Source: an uncultured Prevotella sp. (GTDB lineage: Bacteria; Bacteroidota; Bacteroidia; Bacteroidales; Bacteroidaceae). From it: a stretch of 14,939 nt of DNA. The position numbers and the translations under genes are program-made. Shown in pieces: positions 7,264 to 14,167 of the stretch (its first letter is position 1; every line of letters starts with the position of its first letter). The notes beneath the pieces were generated by a model, which worked only from the letters and a program-made list of their open reading frames with translations, searched no databases and was not told the DNA's origin. The DNA lies in the NCBI GenBank assembly GCA_900557255.1, contig USSA01000066.1:1-14939 (forward strand), in the 5' to 3' direction.

Positions 7264-10200
7264 TTATAATGTGAGATTTAAACCAAACATATATGTTCTT
7301 GCCAAAGGATAAGTACCATAGTCCTCACCTGGAGTCAGGTTCTTGGAAGGACGGGCATTTACCTCTGGGTTGTAACCGCTGTAGTTGGTAATAGTGAAGA
7401 GGTTCTGTCCTGAAACATAAACTCTCATCTTCTCAACCTTGAACTTCTGAGTAAGTGCACGTGGCAAAGTATAACCTAATGACAAGTTCTGGAGACGGAG
7501 GTATGAACCGCTCTCCAAGTGCCAGGTAGAAGTACGGCTGTTGTAACCTGTCTGCTTACGGTTAGCCTTATTTACCGAACCGCTGCCTGGATTCTCTGGA
7601 CTCTTCCAACGGTCGAGAGCAATCTTGGTACCATTGGTGTTACCCTCCATATTGTCGAGGTAGCGCTTGTTCAAGTTCAGAATCTTGTTGCCATATACAC
7701 CCTGGAAGTTGAAGTCCATATCGAAACCTGCATACCAGAGCTTACCGCCGAAGCCGTATGTGAACTTAGGCATGTAGTTGCCGCAGATTGTACGGTCTTT
7801 ATCCAAATCCAACTTGCCGTCTCCGTCAACATCAACGAAGCGGAAGTCACCTACTTCAGTATTGTCGAAGTGAGGATACTTTTTCAAGTCTTCTTCTGTA
7901 GCAAAGATGCCGTCCTGTACCAGGAGGTAATAGTTACCGATAGGCTTTCCTACCTCTGTAATATAATAAGCATGACCTACACTACCCGAAGAAATGATAG
8001 GCGCATTACCAGGACCTAACTCTTTCACCTCATTGGTGTTCTTGGCATAGTTGGCATTAAATGAATAGCCGAAGCCATTAGCAAATGTATGCTGTGATGT
8101 CAAAGCTAATTCCCAACCGCGGTTGTTTACCTTACCCAGATTCTGAAGTGAGGTGCTGTAACCTGTCAACAGAGGTACTGGTACATAAAGCAACATGTTT
8201 GAGGTGTTGGTATTGTAATAGTCTACAGAGAATCCAATGTAGCCGTCAAACATCTGAAGGTCGATACCGGCGTTGATCATTTGGTTCTTCTCCCAGCTCA
8301 GGTCGTCGCGCTTGATGTTATCAGGCTTGTAGCCATAAGCCAAACCATTACCAAGAATATAGTTGTCAATAGACATGGTAGCCAAATGGTCGTAGTCGCC
8401 AATCTGGAAGTTACCTGTCACACCATAGCTGGCACGAATCTTCATGTCGTTGATGAAAGACAATTTCTTCACATTCTTGAAGAACTGCTCATCGCTGATA
8501 CGCCAAGCTGCTGAGGCTGATGGGAAGTAACCCCAACGGTTGTTCTTACCGAAACGTGAAGATCCATCAGTACGGATGGCTGCAGAAAGCATGTAGCGTC
8601 CTTCGTAGTTGTACTGAACACGAGCCAAGTATGAAGCAATAGACCATTGTGTCTTGTCAGAACCACCCATGGTTACAGTACCGCCATTTACGGTCTGGAT
8701 GTAATCATTAGGGTAATCGGTTGCTGTTACGTTGTCGGTCTTCTTGGTTTCTTTCTGAGCAGACTGTACAAGAATGGCTGTAATATTGTGCTTCTTGTTG
8801 ATAGTTGTTGTGTAAGTTAACTGGTTTTCTACCAACCAGTTGAAGAAGAAACTGGATGAACTGTAACCTGTTGGGTTTGAAGGAGAATCATAGTAATCCT
8901 TTCCCTTCAAAGGCAGACCAGACTGGCGATATTTATCATTATGAGCACCATAATAGTCACCACCCAAAGACAACTTATAGGAAAGTCCCTTCATCAGTTC
9001 CAATTCAGCATAAGCCTTACCGGTAATAGACATGCGGTCGGTAACATTAGACTGCAGGCGAGCCATCGCAACAGGGTTCATCACCTCGTTGTGCTCATAG
9101 TCTGTACCAATTCGCCAATATCCATTACCCTGGAAATTATAGGAACCGTCTGCGTTGTATACAGGGAAGGTTGGAGGCATCATCAAAGCAGACTGAACGA
9201 TACCACCTGCACCTGATGCATCTACTGAATTCGAAACCGAATAAGAAGGAGCGAAGTTTACGCCGAACTTCAGACGCTTGTGCTGACCAGAAAGGTTCAA
9301 ACGGCCACCAAACTTCTCGAAGTCAGAACCGATAATGGTACCTTCCTTTTTCATATAGTTGCCTGATACGAAATAGTTGATGCTGTTAGACTTACCTGAA
9401 AGTGAAATGTTGTGTCCGGTAGTCATCGCTGTGCGGAAGATAGCATCCTGCCAGTCTGTATCTGTCAAGCCCTTAACACCCTCCAGATATGGGAACAAAT
9501 CGGTTGCGATCTGCATGTAACCTTTAGGGCGTACGCTGTTAGGGTCACTTGCAGATGCACCAGGAACCTTAGAAAGATATGCGTTGTTACGTGCATCCTT
9601 TACGAATTCTGCATATTCGTAAGCGTTCATCATATCGAGTTTCTTTGATACGTTCTGCACACCTACGTAACCATCGTAAGAAACAGAGAGTTTGTCGGAG
9701 GTACCCTTCTTGGTTGTAACGAGAACTACACCATTAGAACCACGGCTACCATAGATAGCTGCTGCAGAAGCATCTTTCAAAACTTCAACAGACTCAATAT
9801 CGTTGGTGTTCAGATTGGCAAAACCGCGCTCCATAGGAATACCATCTACTACATAGAGAGGGTCGCTGCCGGCGTTGACGGTACTTACACCACGAACGCG
9901 AATGCTTACGCTACCCTCTGGGTCTCCGCTAGGTACAGTTACCTGTACACCAGGCATCTTACCAGCCAAAGCCTGACGGAAGTCGGTAGAAGGATTGTTG
10001 GCAAGAGCCTCTGCCTTGACAGAAGACACAGCGGTAGATACGTCGCGCTTCTTCTGCACGCCATAACCTACAACTACAACTTCTTCCAAGACCTTATTAT
10101 CATCTGCCAGGTTAACATTGATTACTTCGCGACCATTTACCTTGATGTCCTGGTCCTTGCAGCCAATGTATGATACTGCCAACATTCCGTCTGCAGGAAT

Positions 10201-10653
10201 CTCGATGGTATAGTTGCCGTCAATATCGGTTACAACACCGTTGGTGGTGGTGCCCTTCTCCATGACGGTAGCGCCGATAACTGGCTCGCCAGTTTCGTCT
10301 TTCACTACACCACGTACCTTGATTTTCTTGCCATGAGCCTGAGATTTAGCTTTTTGCTGAGGCTTGATGACGATGTAGTTGCCTTCCATCTCATAGGTAA
10401 AATTGGTACCTTTGAGCAATTGGTTCAACATACCAAAGACATCATCACTTTTCTTGGTTAATGTAACCGAACGGTTAGCATCCAGCTGTGAGGAGTTGTA
10501 GGCAATCTTGTACTTAGATTCCTTTTCAATCTTCTCAAAAGCTGACTTAAGCGTTACCTTTTTTGAGCTGAAGCTGACATTCTGAGCCGAAAGGGTCATC
10601 TGACCTGCTAGGAGCAAACAGAAGCATGGCGCAGAGATTCTTTTAAGATTCAT
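7264..10653 (-). CDS. susC: SusC/RagA-family TonB-dependent outer-membrane transporter with STN domain
   Basis: A TonB-dependent active importer of 1129 aa, full length for the family. In order: a Sec signal peptide (1-23, LSA|Q), an STN domain (about 28-97, ending EGNYIVIKPQ), a carboxypeptidase-regulatory-like domain (about 112-190, VRGVVKDETGEPVIGATV), the EVVVVGYG motif (191-198), a plug domain (about 205-317, with DPLYVVDGIP and LKDASAAAIYGSRGSNGVVLVTTKKG), then the beta-barrel ending in MFGLNLTL. The STN domain is what distinguishes transporters that signal to FecR-type anti-sigma factors, and a sigma/FecR pair lies upstream. It is the first gene of the seven-gene operon. The start is an ATG 44 bases downstream of a candidate ECF promoter, and I see no TAnnTTTG element in its leader. 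Confidence 0.97.
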   Translation of the reverse strand: MNLKRISAPCFCLLLAGQMTLSAQNVSFSSKKVTLKSAFEKIEKESKYKIAYNSSQLDANRSVTLTKKSDDVFGMLNQLLKGTNFTYEMEGNYIVIKPQQKAKSQAHGKKIKVRGVVKDETGEPVIGATVMEKGTTTNGVVTDIDGNYTIEIPADGMLAVSYIGCKDQDIKVNGREVINVNLADDNKVLEEVVVVGYGVQKKRDVSTAVSSVKAEALANNPSTDFRQALAGKMPGVQVTVPSGDPEGSVSIRVRGVSTVNAGSDPLYVVDGIPMERGFANLNTNDIESVEVLKDASAAAIYGSRGSNGVVLVTTKKGTSDKLSVSYDGYVGVQNVSKKLDMMNAYEYAEFVKDARNNAYLSKVPGASASDPNSVRPKGYMQIATDLFPYLEGVKGLTDTDWQDAIFRTAMTTGHNISLSGKSNSINYFVSGNYMKKEGTIIGSDFEKFGGRLNLSGQHKRLKFGVNFAPSYSVSNSVDASGAGGIVQSALMMPPTFPVYNADGSYNFQGNGYWRIGTDYEHNEVMNPVAMARLQSNVTDRMSITGKAYAELELMKGLSYKLSLGGDYYGAHNDKYRQSGLPLKGKDYYDSPSNPTGYSSSSFFFNWLVENQLTYTTTINKKHNITAILVQSAQKETKKTDNVTATDYPNDYIQTVNGGTVTMGGSDKTQWSIASYLARVQYNYEGRYMLSAAIRTDGSSRFGKNNRWGYFPSASAAWRISDEQFFKNVKKLSFINDMKIRASYGVTGNFQIGDYDHLATMSIDNYILGNGLAYGYKPDNIKRDDLSWEKNQMINAGIDLQMFDGYIGFSVDYYNTNTSNMLLYVPVPLLTGYSTSLQNLGKVNNRGWELALTSQHTFANGFGYSFNANYAKNTNEVKELGPGNAPIISSGSVGHAYYITEVGKPIGNYYLLVQDGIFATEEDLKKYPHFDNTEVGDFRFVDVDGDGKLDLDKDRTICGNYMPKFTYGFGGKLWYAGFDMDFNFQGVYGNKILNLNKRYLDNMEGNTNGTKIALDRWKSPENPGSGSVNKANRKQTGYNSRTSTWHLESGSYLRLQNLSLGYTLPRALTQKFKVEKMRVYVSGQNLFTITNYSGYNPEVNARPSKNLTPGEDYGTYPLARTYMFGLNLTL

Positions 10654-10694
10654 ACTTTATCTTTTTAAGTTAATAATAATTTGCTTGTTACGTC

Positions 10695-10732
10695 TTGAAG
10701 ACAACGGGAAAGAGAGTTACACCCAATTACAA
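10695..10732 (-). promoter_or_regulatory. Candidate ECF-sigma promoter of the susC operon
   Basis: On the minus strand TTGTAATTGGGTGTAAC (10732-10716) is followed after 12 bases by TGTCTTCAA (10703-10695). The same two blocks at the same spacing stand upstream of fecR, and nothing similar was noticed elsewhere in the window. The G/T-rich first block ending in GTAAC and the GTC-containing second block resemble the -35 and -10 elements of ECF sigma promoters in general form. The second block lies 44 bases before the susC ATG, which suits a short leader. The assignment to the neighbouring sigma factor is inference from the shared motif. Confidence 0.6.
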
Positions 10733-10870
10733 AACTGTTAAGATGAAGTTTTTCTGTAAAAAATATCTTGTGTTCGCAAACAATTGTGTTTTTCTTTTTT
10801 ATTTTCTCACCTATAATATATGATTGACTTTTTTCTTGCAAAGCATCACATATCCAGAACTAATGGTTGC

Positions 10871-10954
10871 CGAAAGAAAAGCAAGGTAAAGGGCAGAAAC
10901 TCCCAGTTCAGTATGATTTCCTGAACTGGGAGTTTCTGCCCTTGTCTTCTTTCG
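10871..10954 (-). terminator. Long hairpin, probable terminator of the toxin-antitoxin operon
   Basis: Bases 10891-10911 and 10921-10941 are perfect inverted repeats of 21 bases with a 9-base loop. Beyond an unpaired gap the outer bases CGAAAGAA (10871-10878) and TTCTTTCG (10947-10954) also pair, giving an 84-base structure. It starts 24 bases after the antitoxin stop codon. On the minus strand the inner stem is followed by a T-rich run (TTTACCTTGCTTTTCTTT). That fits an intrinsic terminator, although the stem is much longer than most. A small palindromic repeat element is the alternative. Confidence 0.7.
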
Positions 10955-10977
10955 AATGAGTATCTTAAATGTAGGAT

Positions 10978-11295
10978 CTAAATTGCATATTGTCCTACTG
11001 TCGGAATATTTAGATGAGCCTGTAATCCCATAGCATGAAGTACTCGGGAAATAGTATTGAGTGTAAGGTTCTTGCCATTCTCAATCTTAGATATCTGTCC
11101 CTTCTTTACTCCGATAAGATTGCCTAACTGTTCTTGCGTAAGTTTTTTGTTTTTACGAGCCTCCTTAATAGCTTCACCAATTAAGAATGTGTTGATTTCA
11201 TCCTCAAATTGATCACGATGAGGAGTTCCAATCTTTCCAACATGCTTATCTAGCATTTCTTCTTCACTATAAAATTTCATTTCTTCCATAGTCAC
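10978..11295 (-). CDS. XRE-family HTH antitoxin of a RelE/HigB-type toxin-antitoxin pair
   Basis: A DNA-binding antitoxin of 105 aa if the GTG at 11295 is used, or 103 aa from the ATG at 11289. The GTG overlaps the toxin stop codon in a four-base GTGA, a usual sign of translational coupling, and the ATG lies just after it. The N-terminal third (about 1-35) is charged and probably holds the toxin-binding part. A Cro/C1-type helix-turn-helix runs from about 36 to 90 (IGEAIKEARKNKKLTQEQLGNLIGVKKGQISKIENGKNLTLNTISRVLHAMG). Toxin-first order is typical of HigBA-like modules. The antitoxin should neutralise the toxin by binding it and repress the shared promoter. No start-site evidence decides between GTG and ATG. 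Confidence 0.88.
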   Translation of the reverse strand: MTMEEMKFYSEEEMLDKHVGKIGTPHRDQFEDEINTFLIGEAIKEARKNKKLTQEQLGNLIGVKKGQISKIENGKNLTLNTISRVLHAMGLQAHLNIPTVGQYAI

Positions 11296-11630
11296 TTTCT
11301 TTTCATTTTAAAATATAATGCTCTGATTTCCTCTGCTCGCTTTATCTGTTGCTTTGGCGTTTTTTGCACTTTCTTGATAAACCCATGGGTAGCTACGACT
11401 AATGAATTAGTTGAAGTGTCCCAAAAAGCAAGCAAACGATATTGGATTCCATCATATTTTGTACGGAATTCCCATATATCAGTTCCTTCCAGTTTTTTAA
11501 AGAGTTTAGGATTTAAGACATATTTAGCCTTTCGGATATTTGACAATATCTTATCCTTTGCTTTTTGTGAAAGACTTTCCAAAAAGTCGTCAGCGTCTTT
11601 TGAAAACAGAACTTTAAATCTTTCTTTCAT
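11292..11630 (-). CDS. RelE/HigB-type toxin of the phage Gp49-like family
   Basis: A 112-aa basic protein of the RelE/ParE superfamily, Gp49-like branch, which usually cleaves mRNA at the ribosome. Recognisable elements are MKERFKVLFSKDADDFLESL, the helix-rich LSNIRKAKYVL, FKKLEGTDIWEFRTKYDGIQYRLLAFWD (Arg56, Tyr64, Arg65) and the C-terminal THGFIKKVQKTPKQQIKRAEEIRALYF with its family-typical GF-KK---TP pattern. I start it at the ATG at 11630. The frame extends upstream only to a TTG that would lie inside the likely promoter. It forms an operon with the XRE antitoxin that overlaps its 3' end. The pair lies between the sigma/FecR genes and the susC operon without any obvious functional link. 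Confidence 0.88.
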   Translation of the reverse strand: MKERFKVLFSKDADDFLESLSQKAKDKILSNIRKAKYVLNPKLFKKLEGTDIWEFRTKYDGIQYRLLAFWDTSTNSLVVATHGFIKKVQKTPKQQIKRAEEIRALYFKMKRK

Positions 11631-11656
11631 TATCTGTCTTATATTTAAAACATGTG

Positions 11657-11664
11657 CAAATATA
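11657..11664 (-). promoter_or_regulatory. Candidate -7 promoter element of the toxin-antitoxin operon
   Basis: On the minus strand this reads TATATTTG, an exact match to the Bacteroidetes TAnnTTTG element, 26 bases before the toxin ATG. A TTTC at the expected upstream distance is only a weak match to the -33 TTTG. The distance to the start codon supports the toxin start chosen here. Confidence 0.45.
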
Positions 11665-11703
11665 AGCAAAAGAATCTATATATGGAAACTTTTGGGAAGG
11701 TTA

Positions 11704-12306
11704 TTAACTATTTATAACGATTTTTCTCAATTCCCGCTCGTACTGCGCAGCATCCTCAAAGCAGATGGTCTGCATTCCGAAACGCTGGGCGGCTTCTACA
11801 TTCTCTATTCTGTCGTCAGCAAAAAGGCATTCTTCCGGTTTCAGATTGTATTTCTGGCAGATTCTTTCATAAATCGCCCTATCGGGTTTGATGATTTTCT
11901 CTTCTGACGAAATCACCTGTCCTTCCAGAAGTTGGAAGATGGGATATTGGGCCATCGTTTCATGAACCTTGGTGCACCAGTTGGAAAGTCCGTAAAGGTG
12001 GTAACCTTCTGCCTTCAACTGGGTCAGCAAGGTGCGCATACCTTCTTTTTCGCCCCTTACAAAATCGTTAAAGCGCTGGGCTACGGTTGCTATTTCTTCC
12101 TTATATTGCGGCATGATCTGCTGCATCTTGCAGAAGGTTTCTTCGAAAGAATTTCCGCGATCCATATTCTCATTCCATTTGCCGTCTATCAGGAGATGAT
12201 AGAATTCTTCAGCCTGTTCGTGGGTCTTGAATATCTGGTCAAGCGTTTCAAAGTATTCGTAATCTACGAGCACATTTCCAAAATCAAAAATCAAATTTTT
12301 TATCAT
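11704..12306 (-). CDS. HAD-superfamily phosphatase, YihX-like (subfamily IA)
   Basis: A 200-aa soluble hydrolase, probably a cytoplasmic sugar-phosphate phosphatase. Motif I is IFDFGNVLVD with nucleophile Asp8. The residue two places on is Gly, as in the YihX-type FDLGNVIVD subgroup, where most HAD enzymes have Asp. Motif II is LYGLSNW (Ser108), motif III is the Lys140 in KIIKPDRAIYE, and motif IV is LFADDRIENVEAA (Asp164, Asp165). Residues about 15-90 form the helical cap. The start is the ATG at 12306, just after an A/T-rich leader. A terminator downstream of fecR separates it from the sigma/FecR pair, so it is probably transcribed on its own. E. coli YihX acts on alpha-glucose-1-phosphate, but substrates vary widely in this group and I do not assign one. 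Confidence 0.88.
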   Translation of the reverse strand: MIKNLIFDFGNVLVDYEYFETLDQIFKTHEQAEEFYHLLIDGKWNENMDRGNSFEETFCKMQQIMPQYKEEIATVAQRFNDFVRGEKEGMRTLLTQLKAEGYHLYGLSNWCTKVHETMAQYPIFQLLEGQVISSEEKIIKPDRAIYERICQKYNLKPEECLFADDRIENVEAAQRFGMQTICFEDAAQYERELRKIVINS

Positions 12307-12370
12307 GATATTTCCTGTTTAAGTTATTATTTCTGTTTCCATATCCCCCGCAGAGATACTCTTTTATGAA

Positions 12371-12404
12371 AAAAGGCGCATCATTTTTACATAATGCGCC
12401 TTTT
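12371..12404 (-). terminator. Intrinsic terminator after fecR
   Basis: AAAAGGCGCAT (12371-12381) and ATGCGCCTTTT (12394-12404) form an 11-bp stem with a G/C core and a 12-base loop, 22 bases after the fecR stop. The A/T ends of the stem give a run of T in either direction, so it could work both ways. It separates sigma/fecR from the phosphatase gene. Confidence 0.8.
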
Positions 12405-12426
12405 CTTTACCTATTATAATATATGC

Positions 12427-13437
12427 CTATCTGATGATTACTTCATCTTTCTTCACTTCATATTTCAGATCAGGAACCAGGTTCTTCAGAACAAACATGG
12501 CTCCCGATAGGGTTTCGCCACGGTTGAAATGAACTGTAACCTTCGTGTTCTGGTGATTCTTTGAACGGAAGGTGAATTTCACTCCGTATGCATTACCCAG
12601 AATCTTACCTGCTTCTGCCAGCGTTACATCGTTCAGGTCAATCTCCTTGTTGCGCCAGCTTGTACCATCTTCTTCGGCCGAAACCTTGCGGAGGTTTACT
12701 GCCTTGGTCTTTACATTATATACTAACTGGTCGTTAGGCTTCATGCTGTAAACCTTGTCTTCCTGACCTATGATGCGGAGTTCTATCTTGCCGGTTTTGA
12801 GCGTGGCAGATACTTCATCTGTATTTGAATAAGATGAAACCGTGAAAGAGGTGCCCAAGTCGGTAATCTCGAAATGAGGAGTGCTGACGTGGAACGGCTG
12901 GGCATCATCATGCCTGATGTCGAAGAATGCCTCTCCCGACAGGAAAACCTTGCGTTCTTCTGCTCCCTTGAAAGAGGAAGGATAGAGGAGTACGGAACTC
13001 TGGCAGAGTCTTACTTTCGTTCCGTCTGCCAAGGCGATGACTTTGCTCTCTTCGTTGATGGTATGCTCCTGGAGCATGGTTGCCAGTTTTATATCCTTGA
13101 GTTGGTTGTTCATCTGGACGTAGAGCTTGCCGAATACAATCAGCATCAGCAGCGGTACGAAGACGGCAGCCAGTTTGGCAAAGTTGAAGATTCGAAGCGA
13201 TTTTTTCTTTTCTATTTCTCTTGTTTCTTCTGTTTCGAAGAGGCGGTTGTATGCAGCAGAAATTTCTTCTTCTTCCATATAGGCTGAATCAGCCTTGTCC
13301 CATAATTCTCTAAATGCTTCGTTCGCCTCTTTATCGTCTTGTGTATTGGAAATCCTATCTAATACCCTTTCTTTTATTTCATCCGGCACATTGTGCCCAC
13401 TATAATAATCTATGATATCCCTTATCTTTGTTGCCAT
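12427..13437 (-). CDS. fecR: FecR-family anti-sigma factor
   Basis: An inner-membrane anti-sigma factor of 336 aa, typical of Bacteroidetes sigma/FecR pairs. Residues 1-80 are a cytoplasmic sigma-binding part rich in acidic residues. A single transmembrane segment spans about 83-107 (FAKLAAVFVPLLMLIVFGKLYV). A FecR domain covers about 124-225 (IALADGTKVRLCQSSVLLYPSSF, VFLSGEAFFDI, FEITDLGTSFTV). The end, about 265-335, is a DUF4974/STN-like domain (DLNDVTLAEAGKILGNAYGVKFTF) thought to receive the signal from the transporter. The frame could begin at a TTG (13494) inside the sigma gene, but the ATG at 13437 gives the standard N-terminus and lies 22 bases after a candidate -10 element. The partner is the sigma factor 41 bases upstream, and the signalling transporter is the SusC protein with its STN domain. 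Confidence 0.94.
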   Translation of the reverse strand: MATKIRDIIDYYSGHNVPDEIKERVLDRISNTQDDKEANEAFRELWDKADSAYMEEEEISAAYNRLFETEETREIEKKKSLRIFNFAKLAAVFVPLLMLIVFGKLYVQMNNQLKDIKLATMLQEHTINEESKVIALADGTKVRLCQSSVLLYPSSFKGAEERKVFLSGEAFFDIRHDDAQPFHVSTPHFEITDLGTSFTVSSYSNTDEVSATLKTGKIELRIIGQEDKVYSMKPNDQLVYNVKTKAVNLRKVSAEEDGTSWRNKEIDLNDVTLAEAGKILGNAYGVKFTFRSKNHQNTKVTVHFNRGETLSGAMFVLKNLVPDLKYEVKKDEVIIR

Positions 13438-13456
13438 AATAAAAACTTCATTTACT

Positions 13457-13494
13457 TTTAAGACATGTTTCAATGGTGTTACACCCAATGACAA
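13457..13494 (-). promoter_or_regulatory. Candidate ECF-sigma promoter of fecR, inside the sigma gene's 3' end
   Basis: On the minus strand TTGTCATTGGGTGTAAC (13494-13478) is followed after 12 bases by TGTCTTAAA (13465-13457). The first block matches the one upstream of susC at 16 of 17 bases, and TGTCTT sits at the same distance. The first block overlaps the last codons and the TAA stop of the sigma gene. The position suggests autoregulation of fecR by its own sigma factor. This is inference from the repeat and its placement. Confidence 0.6.
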
Positions 13495-14036
13495 GGTAAC
13501 AAAATCATCAAATATAAGGCTTTTTTAATTTCTTTAAGAGCTAGGTTAAGATGATTTTCTACCGTTTTCTTCTGAATACCCAGGCGCTGGGCTATCTCTT
13601 CGTTCTTGAGATGCTGTTCGCGGCTCATGCGATAAATCATCTGGCGTTGTTGCGGCATGCTTTCTACCACCATGTCGATGAGCAGCTGGGTATCCTTTGC
13701 CACCACATCGTCATGTGGCGAAGATTCGTTGGCATATCTGTCTGGCAGACTGTCAATATCTATTGGGATGATGTGCTTGGAGGAAATATAGTTGATGACA
13801 GTATATTTTGCCAAAATAAAGAGGTAGGAATCGAAGTTCTGGATATCGGCAAACTTCTCGCGTTTGTTCCATACCTTTAAGAAGATGAGCTGGCTGACGT
13901 CATCAGCATCATCTTCGTTTTTCAAGAGCATGGCTACAAAACGGTGTACCTTAGGATAGAACCTGCGGAACATCGTTTCGTATGCTTTCTTGTCTCCTTT
14001 CGACATTAATAATATTGTTTCTTTTTCTATTTCCAT
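13479..14036 (-). CDS. ECF-family RNA polymerase sigma factor (FecI-like)
   Basis: A 185-aa sigma-70-type factor of the extracytoplasmic-function group. Region 2 covers about 22-88 (YETMFRRFYPKVHRFVAMLL, DADDVSQLIFLKVWNKR, FDSYLFILAKYTVINYI). Region 4 covers about 125-175, with the helix-turn-helix in NEEIAQRLGIQKKTVENHLNLALKEIKKAL. There is no region 3, as expected for the group. It should be held at the membrane by the FecR protein encoded next and released when the STN-bearing SusC transporter binds its ligand. The shared upstream motif suggests it then transcribes fecR and the susC operon. The last codons overlap that motif, and the protein ends in CHWV. The start is the ATG at 14036. Confidence 0.95.
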   Translation of the reverse strand: MEIEKETILLMSKGDKKAYETMFRRFYPKVHRFVAMLLKNEDDADDVSQLIFLKVWNKREKFADIQNFDSYLFILAKYTVINYISSKHIIPIDIDSLPDRYANESSPHDDVVAKDTQLLIDMVVESMPQQRQMIYRMSREQHLKNEEIAQRLGIQKKTVENHLNLALKEIKKALYLMILLPCHWV

Positions 14037-14072
14037 TCTTACGATTATGTATATTTAATACGGTAATAGCTG

Positions 14073-14103
14073 CAAAATTAAACAAAATATCTGAAATTGC
14101 AAG
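14073..14103 (-). promoter_or_regulatory. Candidate housekeeping promoter of the sigma gene
   Basis: On the minus strand TAATTTTG (14080-14073) matches the Bacteroidetes -7 consensus TAnnTTTG. A CTTG (14103-14100) 19 bases upstream matches three of four bases of the -33 TTTG. The -7 element is 36 bases before the sigma ATG. This differs from the ECF motif at fecR and susC, so the sigma gene itself appears to be read by the primary sigma factor. Confidence 0.45.
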
Positions 14104-14118
14104 CTTTTGCGGGCATTA

Positions 14119-14167
14119 TTTCGGGAAAGGCACATAAAAATGTCCTTTTTATCCCTTTCTTCCGAAA
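14119..14167 (-). terminator. Possible terminator overlapping the end of the RNase H gene
   Basis: TTTCGG plus GAAAG (14119-14129) can pair with CTTTC plus CCGAAA (14155-14167) with a two-base bulge, an 11-bp stem around a long A/T-rich loop. The right arm lies within the last codons of the RNase H gene. No strong T-tract follows on the minus strand, so the call is tentative. Confidence 0.3.

Larger units (their letters stand above)
10654..10977. other. Intergenic region between the antitoxin gene and susC
   Basis: A 324-base, A/T-rich gap without a credible gene. Next to susC it holds the candidate ECF promoter (10695-10732). Next to the antitoxin gene it holds a long hairpin (10871-10954). 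The middle, about 10740-10870, is T-rich on the plus strand with a small ACAATTGT palindrome near 10780, and I see nothing there that I can name. I found no CAAAnnTA on the plus strand, that is no minus-strand TAnnTTTG housekeeping -7 element, so transcription of susC probably depends on the alternative sigma factor. Confidence 0.6.

Noticed and set aside
7519..8019. A 166-codon plus-strand frame within susC
   Set aside because: It is the complement of the conserved SusC barrel end and has no recognisable domain or start-site context.
13438..13494. Extension of FecR by 19 residues to a TTG start inside the sigma gene
   Set aside because: The added residues are unlike FecR N-termini, the start is TTG, and the stretch holds the promoter motif. 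The ATG at 13437 fits better.
13478..13500. GTTAC...GTAAC dyad as a repressor operator
   Set aside because: The dyad is only 5 bp and is absent from the susC copy of the motif, whereas the asymmetric two-block layout is conserved in both, so a promoter explains it better.
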